A program made the position numbers and the translations under genes. A model generated the notes under the pieces. The model had not been told where the DNA came from and searched no databases. It saw nothing but the letters and a program-made list of their open reading frames with translations. Positions 10,136 to 21,300 of a stretch of 64,000 nt of DNA are shown here, one piece after another (position 1 is the stretch's first letter; every line of letters starts with the position of its first letter). Source of the DNA: Branchiostoma floridae (taxonomy: Eukaryota; Chordata; Leptocardii; Amphioxiformes; Branchiostomatidae); the NCBI RefSeq assembly GCF_000003815.2, contig NC_049989.1, forward strand, positions 8,460,251-8,524,250, in the 5' to 3' direction.

Positions 10136-13100
10136 CTAAAAGTGGTAGGCACTGTTTTCTTCCAAGTCGTCTCGAAGGCTGCCATCTTGAAACTCATCTC
10201 CCAACTTCTGGTACCACTGTAGGTTCATGGCCCGCATGTGTTCAGCGTGGGAGTGTCGGGCTTTGGCTGCTACAGGGACTGACTTGCTATAATAAAGAAA
10301 GCAAAACACAACTTTCTGTTAACTAACTAGAAACTTTGTATGATAAACCTAAGGTTAATATTGAAACTGCCAAGGGTAGATAATCAGCAGCAATACAGAT
10401 TGTACCACCACGTTGATATATAAAACCCAAAATAGAAGTGGTCTTTCACAAAGATATAAAAGTGAATGCTATGTATTCAATACAATTTCTTCTGCATGTA
10501 CCATAAATTTGAGAAATTGCACACTTAGCTATTTCATCTTTTTATTATACGGTAAATCTTAAAATGTTCATGGTGGTTTTATTTTACAGTTGTTGCGGCT
10601 ACCTCTCTACTGTCAAAATTACTACAAAAATAAGCTTTTCCAAATTACTACTGTTTAAGCTGCAAACTTCAAACATGGTAGAATTATTCTTTCCCCTACG
10701 AAATAAAACTCCCAGGAAGTTTCAGTCCAATTTGTGATAGTATATTCTTGTAGTGACTACACACCTTGAGAACAGTAGGATGTCTTCCTCAGTGGCATCC
10801 CCAAGTTTGGGTGCAGCTATCATCATCTCAGCATCCGTATCCAGGGCTGCCAACAGTACTCTTCTCCTTTAGATGTTGATAAGGAAAGAAGGATTAGATT
10901 AACTTTTGTACTGTTATTACCTGTATCTGTATCTGTATCTGTATCTGTATCTGTATCTAGAGATCCGGTATACCTGCCCACCAGCTTGTGAAGTAGGTAC
11001 ATGAGTATAATGTTTTAAGGTGGTGGCTGTGTATGTGTGCTTGAGGGTATGTGTGTGAGTGTGTGTGTACACTGTACATGAATGCATGTCAACAAGGATT
11101 TGACCTAGTTTCAATTGTGGTTAGATATGGTATGTGTGTTGGTCTTGCAATCCTAAAGATGCCCTTTGTGGGCCTCTCTGTTCAAAGTGTAGTACTTATA
11201 AGTCCTCTTTTACTTGATTATACTAAAATTTTTGATAACATGGCCAAGAATTGTTCAAACAATATGAAAGGCTTTGTACCTTTGAATTTGTTAACTGTAA
11301 ATGCAAAAACGTTTGCGGTAGTTTTATGTTCACAGAACTTAAAACCGCCGCGAACATTTTTCCATTATAGTAAATGACTGCATTCTATGGCACTACCGCA
11401 AACTTAAACCCCCCGCGAACACTCCATTTTCCCGCTACCGCAAAAGTAAATCCCAACAAACTTAAATGCATTTACAATACTTAATAAAGTCTGTATTTTG
11501 TCTAAAAAATGGCATAGTACATAGCCAGAAATGTTGAAACCACGAGTAACATTATTCATTTCTACCAACCGTTGGTCTGCTTTCAGTGATTTTGCTCTCC
11601 TCATCATGTAAGATGCGAGCACGGAATGCGCATTTTCGTGTTGCTCCTTCAACTTTTCCCGCGAGATGCCGTGTACCGCGTGCCTCTCCCGGTACTCCCG
11701 TATCTTTCCCTGCAGCTCTACTCTACGCTCGTCGCTCAGCTGCTGTGAGAACATGAATGACTCGTCCAGTTTCGCCCGCCGCCGTCTCTCCAGCCACAGA
11801 CGCACCTGTCGCTGGATCAAGGATGCCGCACGGTACTGGACTCTGCTGTCTTTCTCTGTCTACAGAATTTGAGTTAGGATGTACAAAACGTTCACTTTTT
11901 TTTAACTAAGACTAACATTATAATATCACAGCAAGAATGACAAGTGAAATGAAAAATAAAATGTTGATAAAATAGTATCAAATAAGCTAAAGCATAAACA
12001 ATTTCATTTCTGTATTTGTAGAATATATCTTTGTTGATTCCTGAATCTATCTGGTTTGCAGTTGAACATGTCCTTTGATTATTTGTTTTCAATGCCATTT
12101 TCTGTATGCAGACTTTGATTTTGTAAAGTGGTAACAAGAATGACCTACAATACGGAAAAAGCACCCTAGCAAAAAGGTGGTTGCAACTTAGTAACTTACA
12201 GGCCATTTAAAGAAGAAGAACATCTTTACCTGGAAGTTTTTGCGAGATTTGTGCCCTCTCCAGACCTTCTGTATCTTGATGGCGGCACTTTTCTGCTGCT
12301 GGTTGATATGTTTGTTGACCTGCGGGGCAGGCAGTGACTCCATCAGGTACAGCTCCTTCCTCCTGGCCTCTCGGAGAGCGCGCTGACGACGGACGCGCAG
12401 CTGGTGCTTCAGCTCGGCCTGCTGCTTCAGGGCTGCCTGCTCCTGTTCCTTGTTTGCTCGCTTCTTCCTGAAACTCCTCTGCAGTGTCGACAGTGCCTTG
12501 TTAGCTTTCTTCAGCTGCGTCCGTGTCTGATACCCCCTGTACATTGCTTGAATCTTCCTCGCGGCATCGTGCAGCTTCTGCGACTCCACTTGCTCTACGG
12601 TTCCTGCGTCAAGTACCTTAGTCAGCTCCCGAAGCTCTTTCTCAAATCCCTTCCCCGACCACTTACCCAGCAGCGGTCTCAAACCCTTAAACCTTGCACA
12701 GAGGATTTCAACTATAGCTGGATGTGCTTCCGTCATGTCTAGGATAGTCCTTGTGGCCGATCTTCCTAACGTACTGTCTGTGCTGGCAGAAAGCTTGTAC
12801 ACAAATTCATCCAAGAGACTGAAGAGGAATTTCTCCTCCAGGGTTCTTAAGGCGGTAGGGTTGGCATGGACGGCGTTCTGGATCAGAGACATGACGCTAC
12901 GAGATGTCTCAACGTCGTCCGTTAGCAGCATCTGTAGGAGATACTGGGAGTGAAGCAGGTGGCCAATGAGAGCAGGGATGGGGCTGATGAGCCAGCTGAT
13001 GGAGTCCAGGACACTACGGAAGTCCTTCAGCAGCTGAAGCTTGATCAGAGAGGATGGGTCCTCGATCTTGTCGTACCGTACCTGGATCCTACGAGACAGG

Positions 13101-14316
13101 ATCAGGAGGTTGTCCGTGGCTGACGGCAGCGTGAGGTCGTAGAACTCGTTGGTTTCCGGAGGGTCAAGTCCGGCGCAGCAGGTGCTGAGGATTTGGGAGA
13201 GTTTGACTGCCGTGGCCCAGCCACCATGGATGGTGGAGAAATCCTGCTTCAGTACCAGCACCAGAACCTATGGATAAATAAACATCAAAGTCAGGGGAAA
13301 TTAGTACTGTATCTCAAACTAAGTTTACAGGGACTTTTATCGGTAAGGGAGAAAAGATATTTGTTAGTATGTAGCAAACCAAGGGGGGCAGTGGCATGTG
13401 GAAGATTTGAAGACCAAATTTTCATCTAATAACTGAAGTTTATATACTTTGGAAGCCAGCACAAAAAAGCGAGCAGCAAAACCCTATCCCTAGAAACTAT
13501 TTCTTGAATTATTAGTATTTATCTGGAAAAGCCCTGCAACTACTGTAAATGCAGAAATGTTCGCGGTGGATTAATATTTGCGGTGGCCGCTTCACCGCGA
13601 ATTTAAAACCACCACGAACATTTTTCCATAACAGTAAGAGACTACAGTGCATGGTGCTACCGCGAAATTAAAACCACCGCGAAAGGTCATTTTCCCGCTA
13701 CCGCGAAATTAAATCCCCGCGAACTTAAATGCATTTACAGTAGATACCTGTAGTAAGTCGTAGGTCCAGATGTCCAGACGAATCTTGCGTGCGTTGGGAC
13801 TCCCAGCTGGGGCCATATCCAGGATGTCCCGCAACTCCAGCAGTAATACTGGCACCTGCAAGGGGGCAGCTCATATCACTACTGGGCAGGCTCTACTGGG
13901 ATGTAGTCTTGTGACATTGTGAGTGCATGACCATGTTAGACTATCAGACTATGTGTGTGTGTGTTTGTCTATCTTTGGAACTGTTGCAAAGCAATATGGG
14001 TTACATAGTATTACGTGATGTCTGATTCCCTTGCTTCGATGAATGAAATTCTTAATCAATTTTTGCTGAAATAGACTACAATAATTTCATAATCTTATCA
14101 GAAGACAGAACTGTCAGTAGCTAGTGTCAAGAGTGATGAGTAATGAAGAAATGCAGCGAAGAAATTAGTTAGGTATCCAGGTTATTATAGGCGAAGTATA
14201 ACACATTTCCGAATAAATAACACTAAAAATACCTTTTTGTCCGGTGAATCAGCAACTTCTGCCGCGAGTTTGAGGATCCTGCCGGGATCATAGTCTCCCA
14301 AAATTTCCGCCGCCAT
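10136..14316 (-). CDS. IQCB1: IQCB1 (nephrocystin-5), IQ-motif ciliary protein
   Basis: Six exons on the minus strand: 14316-14233, 13855-13748, 13267-12230, 11859-11570, 10866-10765, 10286-10136. They close to 590 aa (human protein 598). Similarity to IQCB1 as I remember it runs end to end: an N-terminal RILKLAAEVADSP, then DIWTYDLLQ and a QDFSTIHGGWAT segment, a long helical region, then three IQ-type motifs (about residues 300-320 AARKIQAMYRGYQ, 395-412 AAIKIQKVWRGHKSRKNF, 420-436 ASLIQRQVRLWLERRR), with a basic coiled segment between them and a conserved tail containing VAAKARHSHAEHM. In vertebrates IQCB1 binds calmodulin and CEP290 at the basal body and transition zone of cilia, and its loss causes Senior-Loken syndrome. 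It is divergent from the HDAC6-like gene. A GTG at 13261 is an internal codon, not a start. Confidence 0.93.
10918..10960. repeat. (CTGTAT)n microsatellite in an IQCB1 intron
   Basis: Six to seven near-perfect hexamer units between IQCB1 exons 4 and 5. Its minus-strand Tyr-Arg repeats are not a protein. Confidence 0.95.
11294..11478. mobile_element. GCGGT-rich palindromic MITE, copy 1
   Basis: Begins ACTGTAAATGCA and ends TGCATTTACAAT. Between them are many CCGCGAA and TTTGCGGT motifs in opposite orientation, so the element can fold on itself. It is the most diverged of three copies in the window (see 13540 and 52511) and lies in the IQCB1 intron between exons 4 and 5. Confidence 0.8.
13540..13743. 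mobile_element. GCGGT-rich palindromic MITE, copy 2, abutting an IQCB1 splice donor
   Basis: Ends CTGTAAATGCA and TGCATTTACAG are perfect inverted repeats, flanked by TA on both sides. The interior is built of TTCGCGGTGG and CCGCGAA motifs. On the minus strand the IQCB1 exon 2 donor reads CAG|gtat and the element starts at intron base +5, so most of the 5' splice-site flank comes from the element. Confidence 0.88.
13861..14232. other. IQCB1 intron 1
   Basis: Nothing beyond a short GT-rich tract near 13951. Confidence 0.6.
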
Positions 14317-15347
14317 CGTTGGGTGTGAAAATATTGATACAAAGTCTTTGTAAATCGACCGCCGGCGTAGCCGCCTCCAACAAACGGGGGAGGGGGGTGG
14401 GTACAGCGACTATTTTCTAACTTTAAACCTCCTGTAAACAGTGTCTGACTACAATTACTACGATCTGGTACAAACAGTCAAACTTTGAGTATAACATTAT
14501 CAAACCTTGAGGTGAAATAACCATCGAAACTTAACTGTATCGAACATTTCACAACATTTAGGCGCCATGATCGAGCTTGGTGTTACCCAGCGACAGTTAG
14601 ACTAGCTCATTGGGGGAAAGGGGGTATGTATTGAAGAGAACAAACAAAATGCTCAAATTATTAATTAATAATCGTAATATAGGGCTATTGAAACATTATT
14701 TTAAAATGATCGTTATGCTTTTTAAACAGGGATGTCTTTTGTTTNNNNNNNNNNNNNNNNNNNNNNNNNNNNNNNNNNNNNNNNNNNNNNNNNNNNNNNN
14801 NNNNNNNNNNNNNNNNNNNNNNNNNNNNNNNNNNNNNNNNNNNNNNNNNNNNNNNNNNNNNNNNNNNNNNNNNNNNNNNNNNNNNNNNNNNNNNNNNNNN
14901 NNNNNNNNNNNNNNNNNNNNNNNNNNNNNNNNNNNNNNNNNNNNNNATATTCACATCCAGAGCACGTTATAGAGTAATCGTTGATTTTATTTGTGTGTTT
15001 TATTTGGAAAAGTTTGGTGGACCGTGGATGGGCGTGGCCATTCATTGTTGGACTTGGCCTGGCCACTTGGGCAAAGTTCACGTAACAGTTTTGTCATCTT
15101 AAACTTCATGATTATATTCATATTTAGATATAGTGTCAGTGTGTATGTGAGTGCATGTGTGGATGTATGTATGTAAGTGTGTTTGTGTGTACTGTGTTCA
15201 TACATGCATGCGTGTCACATATGCATAGGTGCAAATAATTACAACTGTTCATGACTGTACATTGCAAAATTTCAGATCCTTCAATCGCTACATCCCAGTG
15301 CCATAGGAATGTGGTAAGATAACTTTGCCATATATCAAACAACAAAT
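14317..15347. promoter_or_regulatory. Divergent IQCB1/HDAC6-like intergenic region with assembly gap
   Basis: The IQCB1 start codon (14316, minus) and the HDAC6-like start codon (15348, plus) face away from each other with about 1.03 kb between them, so the region must hold both promoters. The unknown bases at 14745-14946 hide part of it. A G-rich tract (about 14386-14400) lies near the IQCB1 side and a (TG)n-like tract at 15135-15200. No TATA box was identified. Confidence 0.55.
14745..14946. other. Assembly gap (N)
   Basis: 202 unknown bases; any frame across them is meaningless. Confidence 1.
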
Positions 15348-18300
15348 ATGGAAGGGGCTGTACAACAACCACCAGATAGTGTACAACCCCTGGACAGAGA
15401 TGTGCAACCACCATTAGATGTACAACCCCTGAGCAGTGATGTGCAACCACCACCAGATACTGTACAACCCCTGGGCAAAGATGTGCAACCACTGCCAGAT
15501 AGTTTACAACCCCTGAGCAGAGATGTGCAACCACCAACAGATAGTGTACAACCTCAGTCACCACCCAAAGATGGAGAAACATCATCAGGAGAACATGGGA
15601 CATCCTCCAATGTGCTTTCCTTTGACAGAACTGGAAATCTAAACCAACCAACTAGTACAGTAGACATTCCAGAACTGGACTACACTTCTCAGGGAGAAAT
15701 TGCAGCGATTTCCACACATGTGACAGTGCCAACTGCTGGTGCGCAACTTGTCTCAAGGGGCAATGACAACCAAGGTGATAAACCAGCAAGCATGGAGAAT
15801 GCAGAACAAATCACATTTCCAGCATCGGACAATCAACCAACCACAGAAGGCTTTGACAGCACAACAGAAGCAAGCAGTATTTCTCCGTCTGTCCCTGAAA
15901 ACATTCCTCGCCATCCCACAATTCCACCTGCAGCTGAAGGTATTGTTGATGTCGTCACACCAAACCAGACGAAAGATGACAGTTCACCAGAGGACAAGAA
16001 TAGCGAGCAGGGTAAGGGGACAGGATCAGGCAAGAAAAAAGGAAGAGGTTCCAAAAAGAAGAATGTCACTCCCACCGGGGTGGGGAGGGGAAACACTCAG
16101 TCACTTCAAGAAGCAAAGAAGAAGGGAAGAAAAGCAAGAAAGGCTGAAAAAGAGCTGGACCTCCTAGATTTGAGTGGACTGAGCCTGGAGGAAAGGCCTG
16201 TACCCAAAGGGACGGGGGTGGTGTTTGATGAGAGAATGGCAGATTACCACTGTCTGTGGGAGGACCTGAGCGACTGTAAGGCAGAACGGCCAGCAAGGTT
16301 CACTGAGACGCTGACATTACTGCGACAGAGAGGCTTGCTGGACAGGTAATGAACAACTTTTTATGCTTTGCCTATCTCTTCTTTTTCTGTATAGATACCG
16401 ATAGTATTGTACATATAGCTGGTATAGTCACCCTTTTAAGTACACATATGAAAGCCCCAGAAGTGCTGCAACTTGCAGTGCAAGGATATTTTTGAGAGCT
16501 GAACAGTTCAATACATGTACACATTTCTTGACAAAATGGGTTGTATTTTTGCAACAATCATGTAATTGTTGACTATACTAGTACTATTTTGGGTATCTGT
16601 AGTTTCTTCCATGAAAAAATACCACTGAATATATTAGTTATGATTGATAACATCTTGTCCTGCAGATGTGTCACCATCCCCTCCCGCCCTGCCACTAGAG
16701 AAGAGGTCCTCAGTATTCACTCTGAGGGTCTCCTGGGGAAACTGGAGAGCAGTGTTACCATGACAACAGACCAGCTAAGACAGCTCTCAGGTACCCAGCA
16801 TCTATCACTGTAAAACCCTGAGGGAGCCATCCTGATATGTCATGTTTTTTCTTTGGATGTTTAATTTTGAAAAAGGAAGTTTTCTTGACATTTTTGTTCT
16901 GATGTTAACATTTCATTAGAAATTATATATCATTTCAAAGGGCAATAAACAAGCTTTCTAATGAGTTAAGACACAATCATATTAAAAAAGCAGACATTTG
17001 AGAGAGCAAAATGGGGCACTTTTAAAATTTTCACTCACATAGTAAGCCCCAGCTTTTCTCTCCCAAATAATAATTACAACATGTGGGTATCATGGTTTTT
17101 TTATTTTGATTTGATCAATTTGGCTGTAAAGAGAAAAAAAAGCCAGGGCTACCCAACTAGCCGAAGGCTATCATCAAAGGCTAGCTTAAGTGTAATAGAT
17201 AAGCTTTCAAGTGATGTACAATACAGTATAATAGAAAAAGTAGCAATGGAGATATGATTGCCTAAACTTGGGCTAATGGGCTTTAAAGTTTAAAACTTTT
17301 TTGGAGGGGAGAGGTTAGATTTTGAACTGTCATGTTTATATTTTGAAGTAAACTGTCTTGTATGCCCTCTTGCAGAGACTTTTGAAGACATAGCCATCCA
17401 CCCCAAGTCTCTTGAATGTGCTCGTCTGTCTGCTGGTTGCACCCTCCAACTTATGGACCAAGTCCTCACCGGGAACGTACGCAACGGAATGGCCGTCGTA
17501 CGCCCTCCCGGTCATCACGCCGACCGAGACCAATCCTGTGGCTACTGCCTCTTCAACAACATCGCCATCGCAGCCAGACAAGCGTTGACAAAGTACAGTT
17601 TGGAAAGGGTGCTGATAGTCGACTGGGATGTCCACTTTGGGAACGGAACCCAAGACCTTTTCTACGATGATCCGAGGGTCCTCTTCTTCTCCATCCACCG
17701 ATACGAGCACATGGAGTACTGGCCACACATGGAGAGAGCCAACTACAGCTTTGTCGGGAGGGGGGCTGGAAAAGGCTATAACGTGAATGTGCCATGGAAT
17801 AAGATAGGGCTGGGAGACCCAGACTATATGGCTGCATTTCAACAGGTATGCATGAAACCTTGGTACATGTATAGACTGAATGATAGTAGCAGTAGTAGTA
17901 GTTGTAGTAGTAATAGTAGTAGTATGTACAATAGTAGTAGTAGTAGTAGTGTGTAGTAGGCAAATTTATTTTTGCTGCGATGAGTTGCTTGCTACATAAA
18001 ACTTTAGCATGTAATTTCAGATGCATCAGATTGCTTTTGATCAATAACAACATTATTTTAACTATGTCAAAAATCAATGCTTCAATTCATGTAAAATGCT
18101 TCAATACACTTGCCTGTGTTCCCTGTAGGTTCTTATGCCGATGGCGTATGAGTTTGATCCGCAGCTTGTGTTGGTTTCTGCTGGGTTTGACTCAGCAGTG
18201 GGAGACCGTATGGGAAAGATGGTCACGTCTCCTGTCTGCTATGCTCATTTACTTCACATGCTAACAGGTAGTTTTAACCTAAACTCAGAACAACATCAAT

Positions 18301-21300
18301 ACTGAAACAGCCACAAAAATGACACTAGCATTTGATGTCTGTTGGGAAAAAAAGTTGCATTTTCTTCTTCTGAAACCTGAAATTTATTTATTAGTTTCAT
18401 TCTTACATTTGTTTTCTGTAAAACAAAAAAATCTTCAGTAGCAAAAGACAACATAGCAGCATTGTTGGGTTGTGACGTCTCTACCCAAATGTTAGTTTGG
18501 AATTCTTGTGGCTCATTTCAGGCTTCTGTGGCTCATTTTCGCTTCTTCATGAGTGTTGCTTGTACATGTGTCTAGGTCCTCATGCCCATGGCGTATGAGT
18601 TTGACCCCCAGTTGGTTCTGGTATCAGCTGGTTTTGACTCAGCTGCCGGGGATCCCAAGGGAGAAATGGACACGACCCCATCAGCTTATGCACACCTCCT
18701 ACACATGCTGAAAGGTACTGCAGCATGGTTAGGTCTAGGAGAAAAAATGTTTAGTTGTCTGTTTCCTGACCTTCCCTAGAAAAACCAATAGCTACAAAGT
18801 CGGCCCCAGTCTTTTTTTGGTAGGCAGTGGAGTCAGATAGTTTCCAGTTTTGATTTTTATTCAGCCTGCTTCCTATTCATGGCAAAAGTTCTTGTCATAT
18901 ATCTAATGAAGGATAGATGCATCTAGAAATTTATAGCCAAATATTGGGACAAAATTGAAGTTCGACATCGAAAAGTTTGTTAGTATCCTCTGTCTATGGA
19001 AACTGTTATGAGACCAAGTGTACTGATGGCAAAAAAACTATGTAACTGTTATTCCTCTTTTGACTCATAATCTGTCTTCTTTTTTGAATTTGAATTTTTA
19101 TGTGTGTTTTGTTTATACATTCGAAAAGCAAACGCAGAGTCCTATTGTTTTTTCAGGTCTCGCTGAAGGAAAAGTTTGTGCCATTATGGAGGGAGGGTAC
19201 AACATACAGACATTGTCCGAGTGTGTCGCCATGTGTGTGGAAACTCTGTTGGGAGACCCCTGTCCGCCCCTCCCCCCGCTACGGCCTGATCCCAGCTCCG
19301 TGGAGACCATACGGAACGTTCTCGGAGTTCATCGTAACAACTGGAAGTGCTTTCAGTACCCAGTAATAAGCTTTAATCCTGCAGAATTTCTTTTATGACT
19401 TTTGCATTAGGATTGATGAATGATCTTTGTAGGAACTCATAAGACTAGGTTGAATTTGAGATTATCATATCAACTTATTTCATTGCCATCTAGGTTTCAA
19501 CAGAAACCAGCGAGGAAGATCAGCATGTGCAACAAAACTCCGAAGACAAGTCCCTCTGGAGATCCGTTGGAAGGGGTATGTTTACATCAAAATCTTTTAC
19601 TATGTCTCAAATAACCCTAAGACCATAGCAAGTAAATTTTATGAATGACGTCCTCTGCAGAATTAAAAAATGATGAGATTGGGTAAAAAAAAAACATTGC
19701 TAGATTTCCAAAATAGACATCATAGTATAGTCATGGCTACCTTGCTAGTGCCACTTCTAGTATGGCACTAGGCTACAGCACAACATGTTTTCCCATTTTT
19801 GTACTTTATTGTTATGCGGACCATCTCTCAGAAGAAGAAAAAAATTCCTGTTTTTTTTTCTGAAATCGGATAAGATTTATTAATAAGTGTGTGGATGTCA
19901 TCTATGAAATTTGGTTGTTCCGGCCTAACACAAAATATGATTAGTACTAATATCTCTGTTATTTTTTTCATGAGTTGTTTAGTATTAGTCATTACCTTTT
20001 GAAATAATATCATATAGTCCTTATCCTTCGACAATAAACAAGTAACAATAAACAATCCTTCAGTACATGATTGTTGCCCCGTTGGATCAGGTACCTGTAC
20101 ATTAGGGCGTGAGGTGGGGCTGGTACATGATGAAGCCATGATGAACCATGATTGTTGCTCTGTTTGTATCAGGTACCTGTACATTAGGGCGTGAGGTGGG
20201 GCTGGTACATGATGAAGCCATGATGAACCATGATTGTTGCTCTGTTTGTATCAGGTACCTGTACATCAGGGCGTGAGGTGGGGCTGGTACATGATGAAGC
20301 CATGATGAACCATGATTGTTGCTCTGTTTGTATCAGGTACCTGTACATCAGGGCGTGAGGTGGCGCTGGTACATGATGAACCATGATTGTTCCCCTGTTT
20401 GTATCAGGTACCTGTACATCAGGGCGTGAGGTGGGGCTGGTACATGATGAAGCCATGATGAACCATGATTGTTGCCCTGTTTGTATCAGGTACCTGTACA
20501 TCAGGGCGTGAGGTGGGGCTGGTACATGATGAAGCCATGATGAACCATGATTGTTGCCCTGTTTGTATCAGGTACCTGTACATCAGGACGTGAGGTGGGG
20601 CTGGTACATGATGAACCATGATTGTTCCCCTGTTTGTATCAGGTACCTGTACATCAGGACGTGAGGTGGGGCTGGTACATGATGAGGCCATGATGAACCA
20701 TGTCAACATCTGGATGCCCGGCCACCCGGAACAACCGTACAGGATCCGCAGGATCATGCAGGCACTGGACAGGCACAGGCTGCAGGACAGGTCAGACTAA
20801 ACGTTCCTGTTGTAAAAACTTAGGAAAATGCATTCCACTCTTTATCTAGATATATTCCATTCTCATACTGATAGTTTTATTCAGTCCCATGGACAGGTGT
20901 TCCACTCAATACTGTGGACAGTACTGAGATGTTCCATTTCAGTACCATGGACAAGTGTTTCAATTCAGTACCATAGGCAGGTGGTCTGTTTCTCTACCAT
21001 AGACAGTTGTTCCATTTCAGTACCTTGGACAGATGTTCCATTTCAGTACCATGGACAGATGTTCCATTTCAGTACCATGGACAGGTGCTCCATTTCAGTA
21101 CCATGGAAAGGTGTTCCATTTCAGTATGATAGACAGTTGTTCCATCTCAGTACCATGGAAAGGTGTTCCATTTCAGTACCATGGACAGGTGCTCCATTTC
21201 AGTACCATGGACAGATGTTCCATTTCAGTACCATGGACAGGTATTCCATTTCAGTACCATGGACAGGTATTCCATTGCAGTGCCATGGACAGGTGTTCCA

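Noticed and set aside
14610-15081. Frames running through the N block
   Set aside because: They depend on unknown bases.
20184-20757. Minus-strand repeat proteins (MYRYLIQT... units)
   Set aside because: Produced by the partial-exon repeat array; the plus strand holds the real exon and splice sites.
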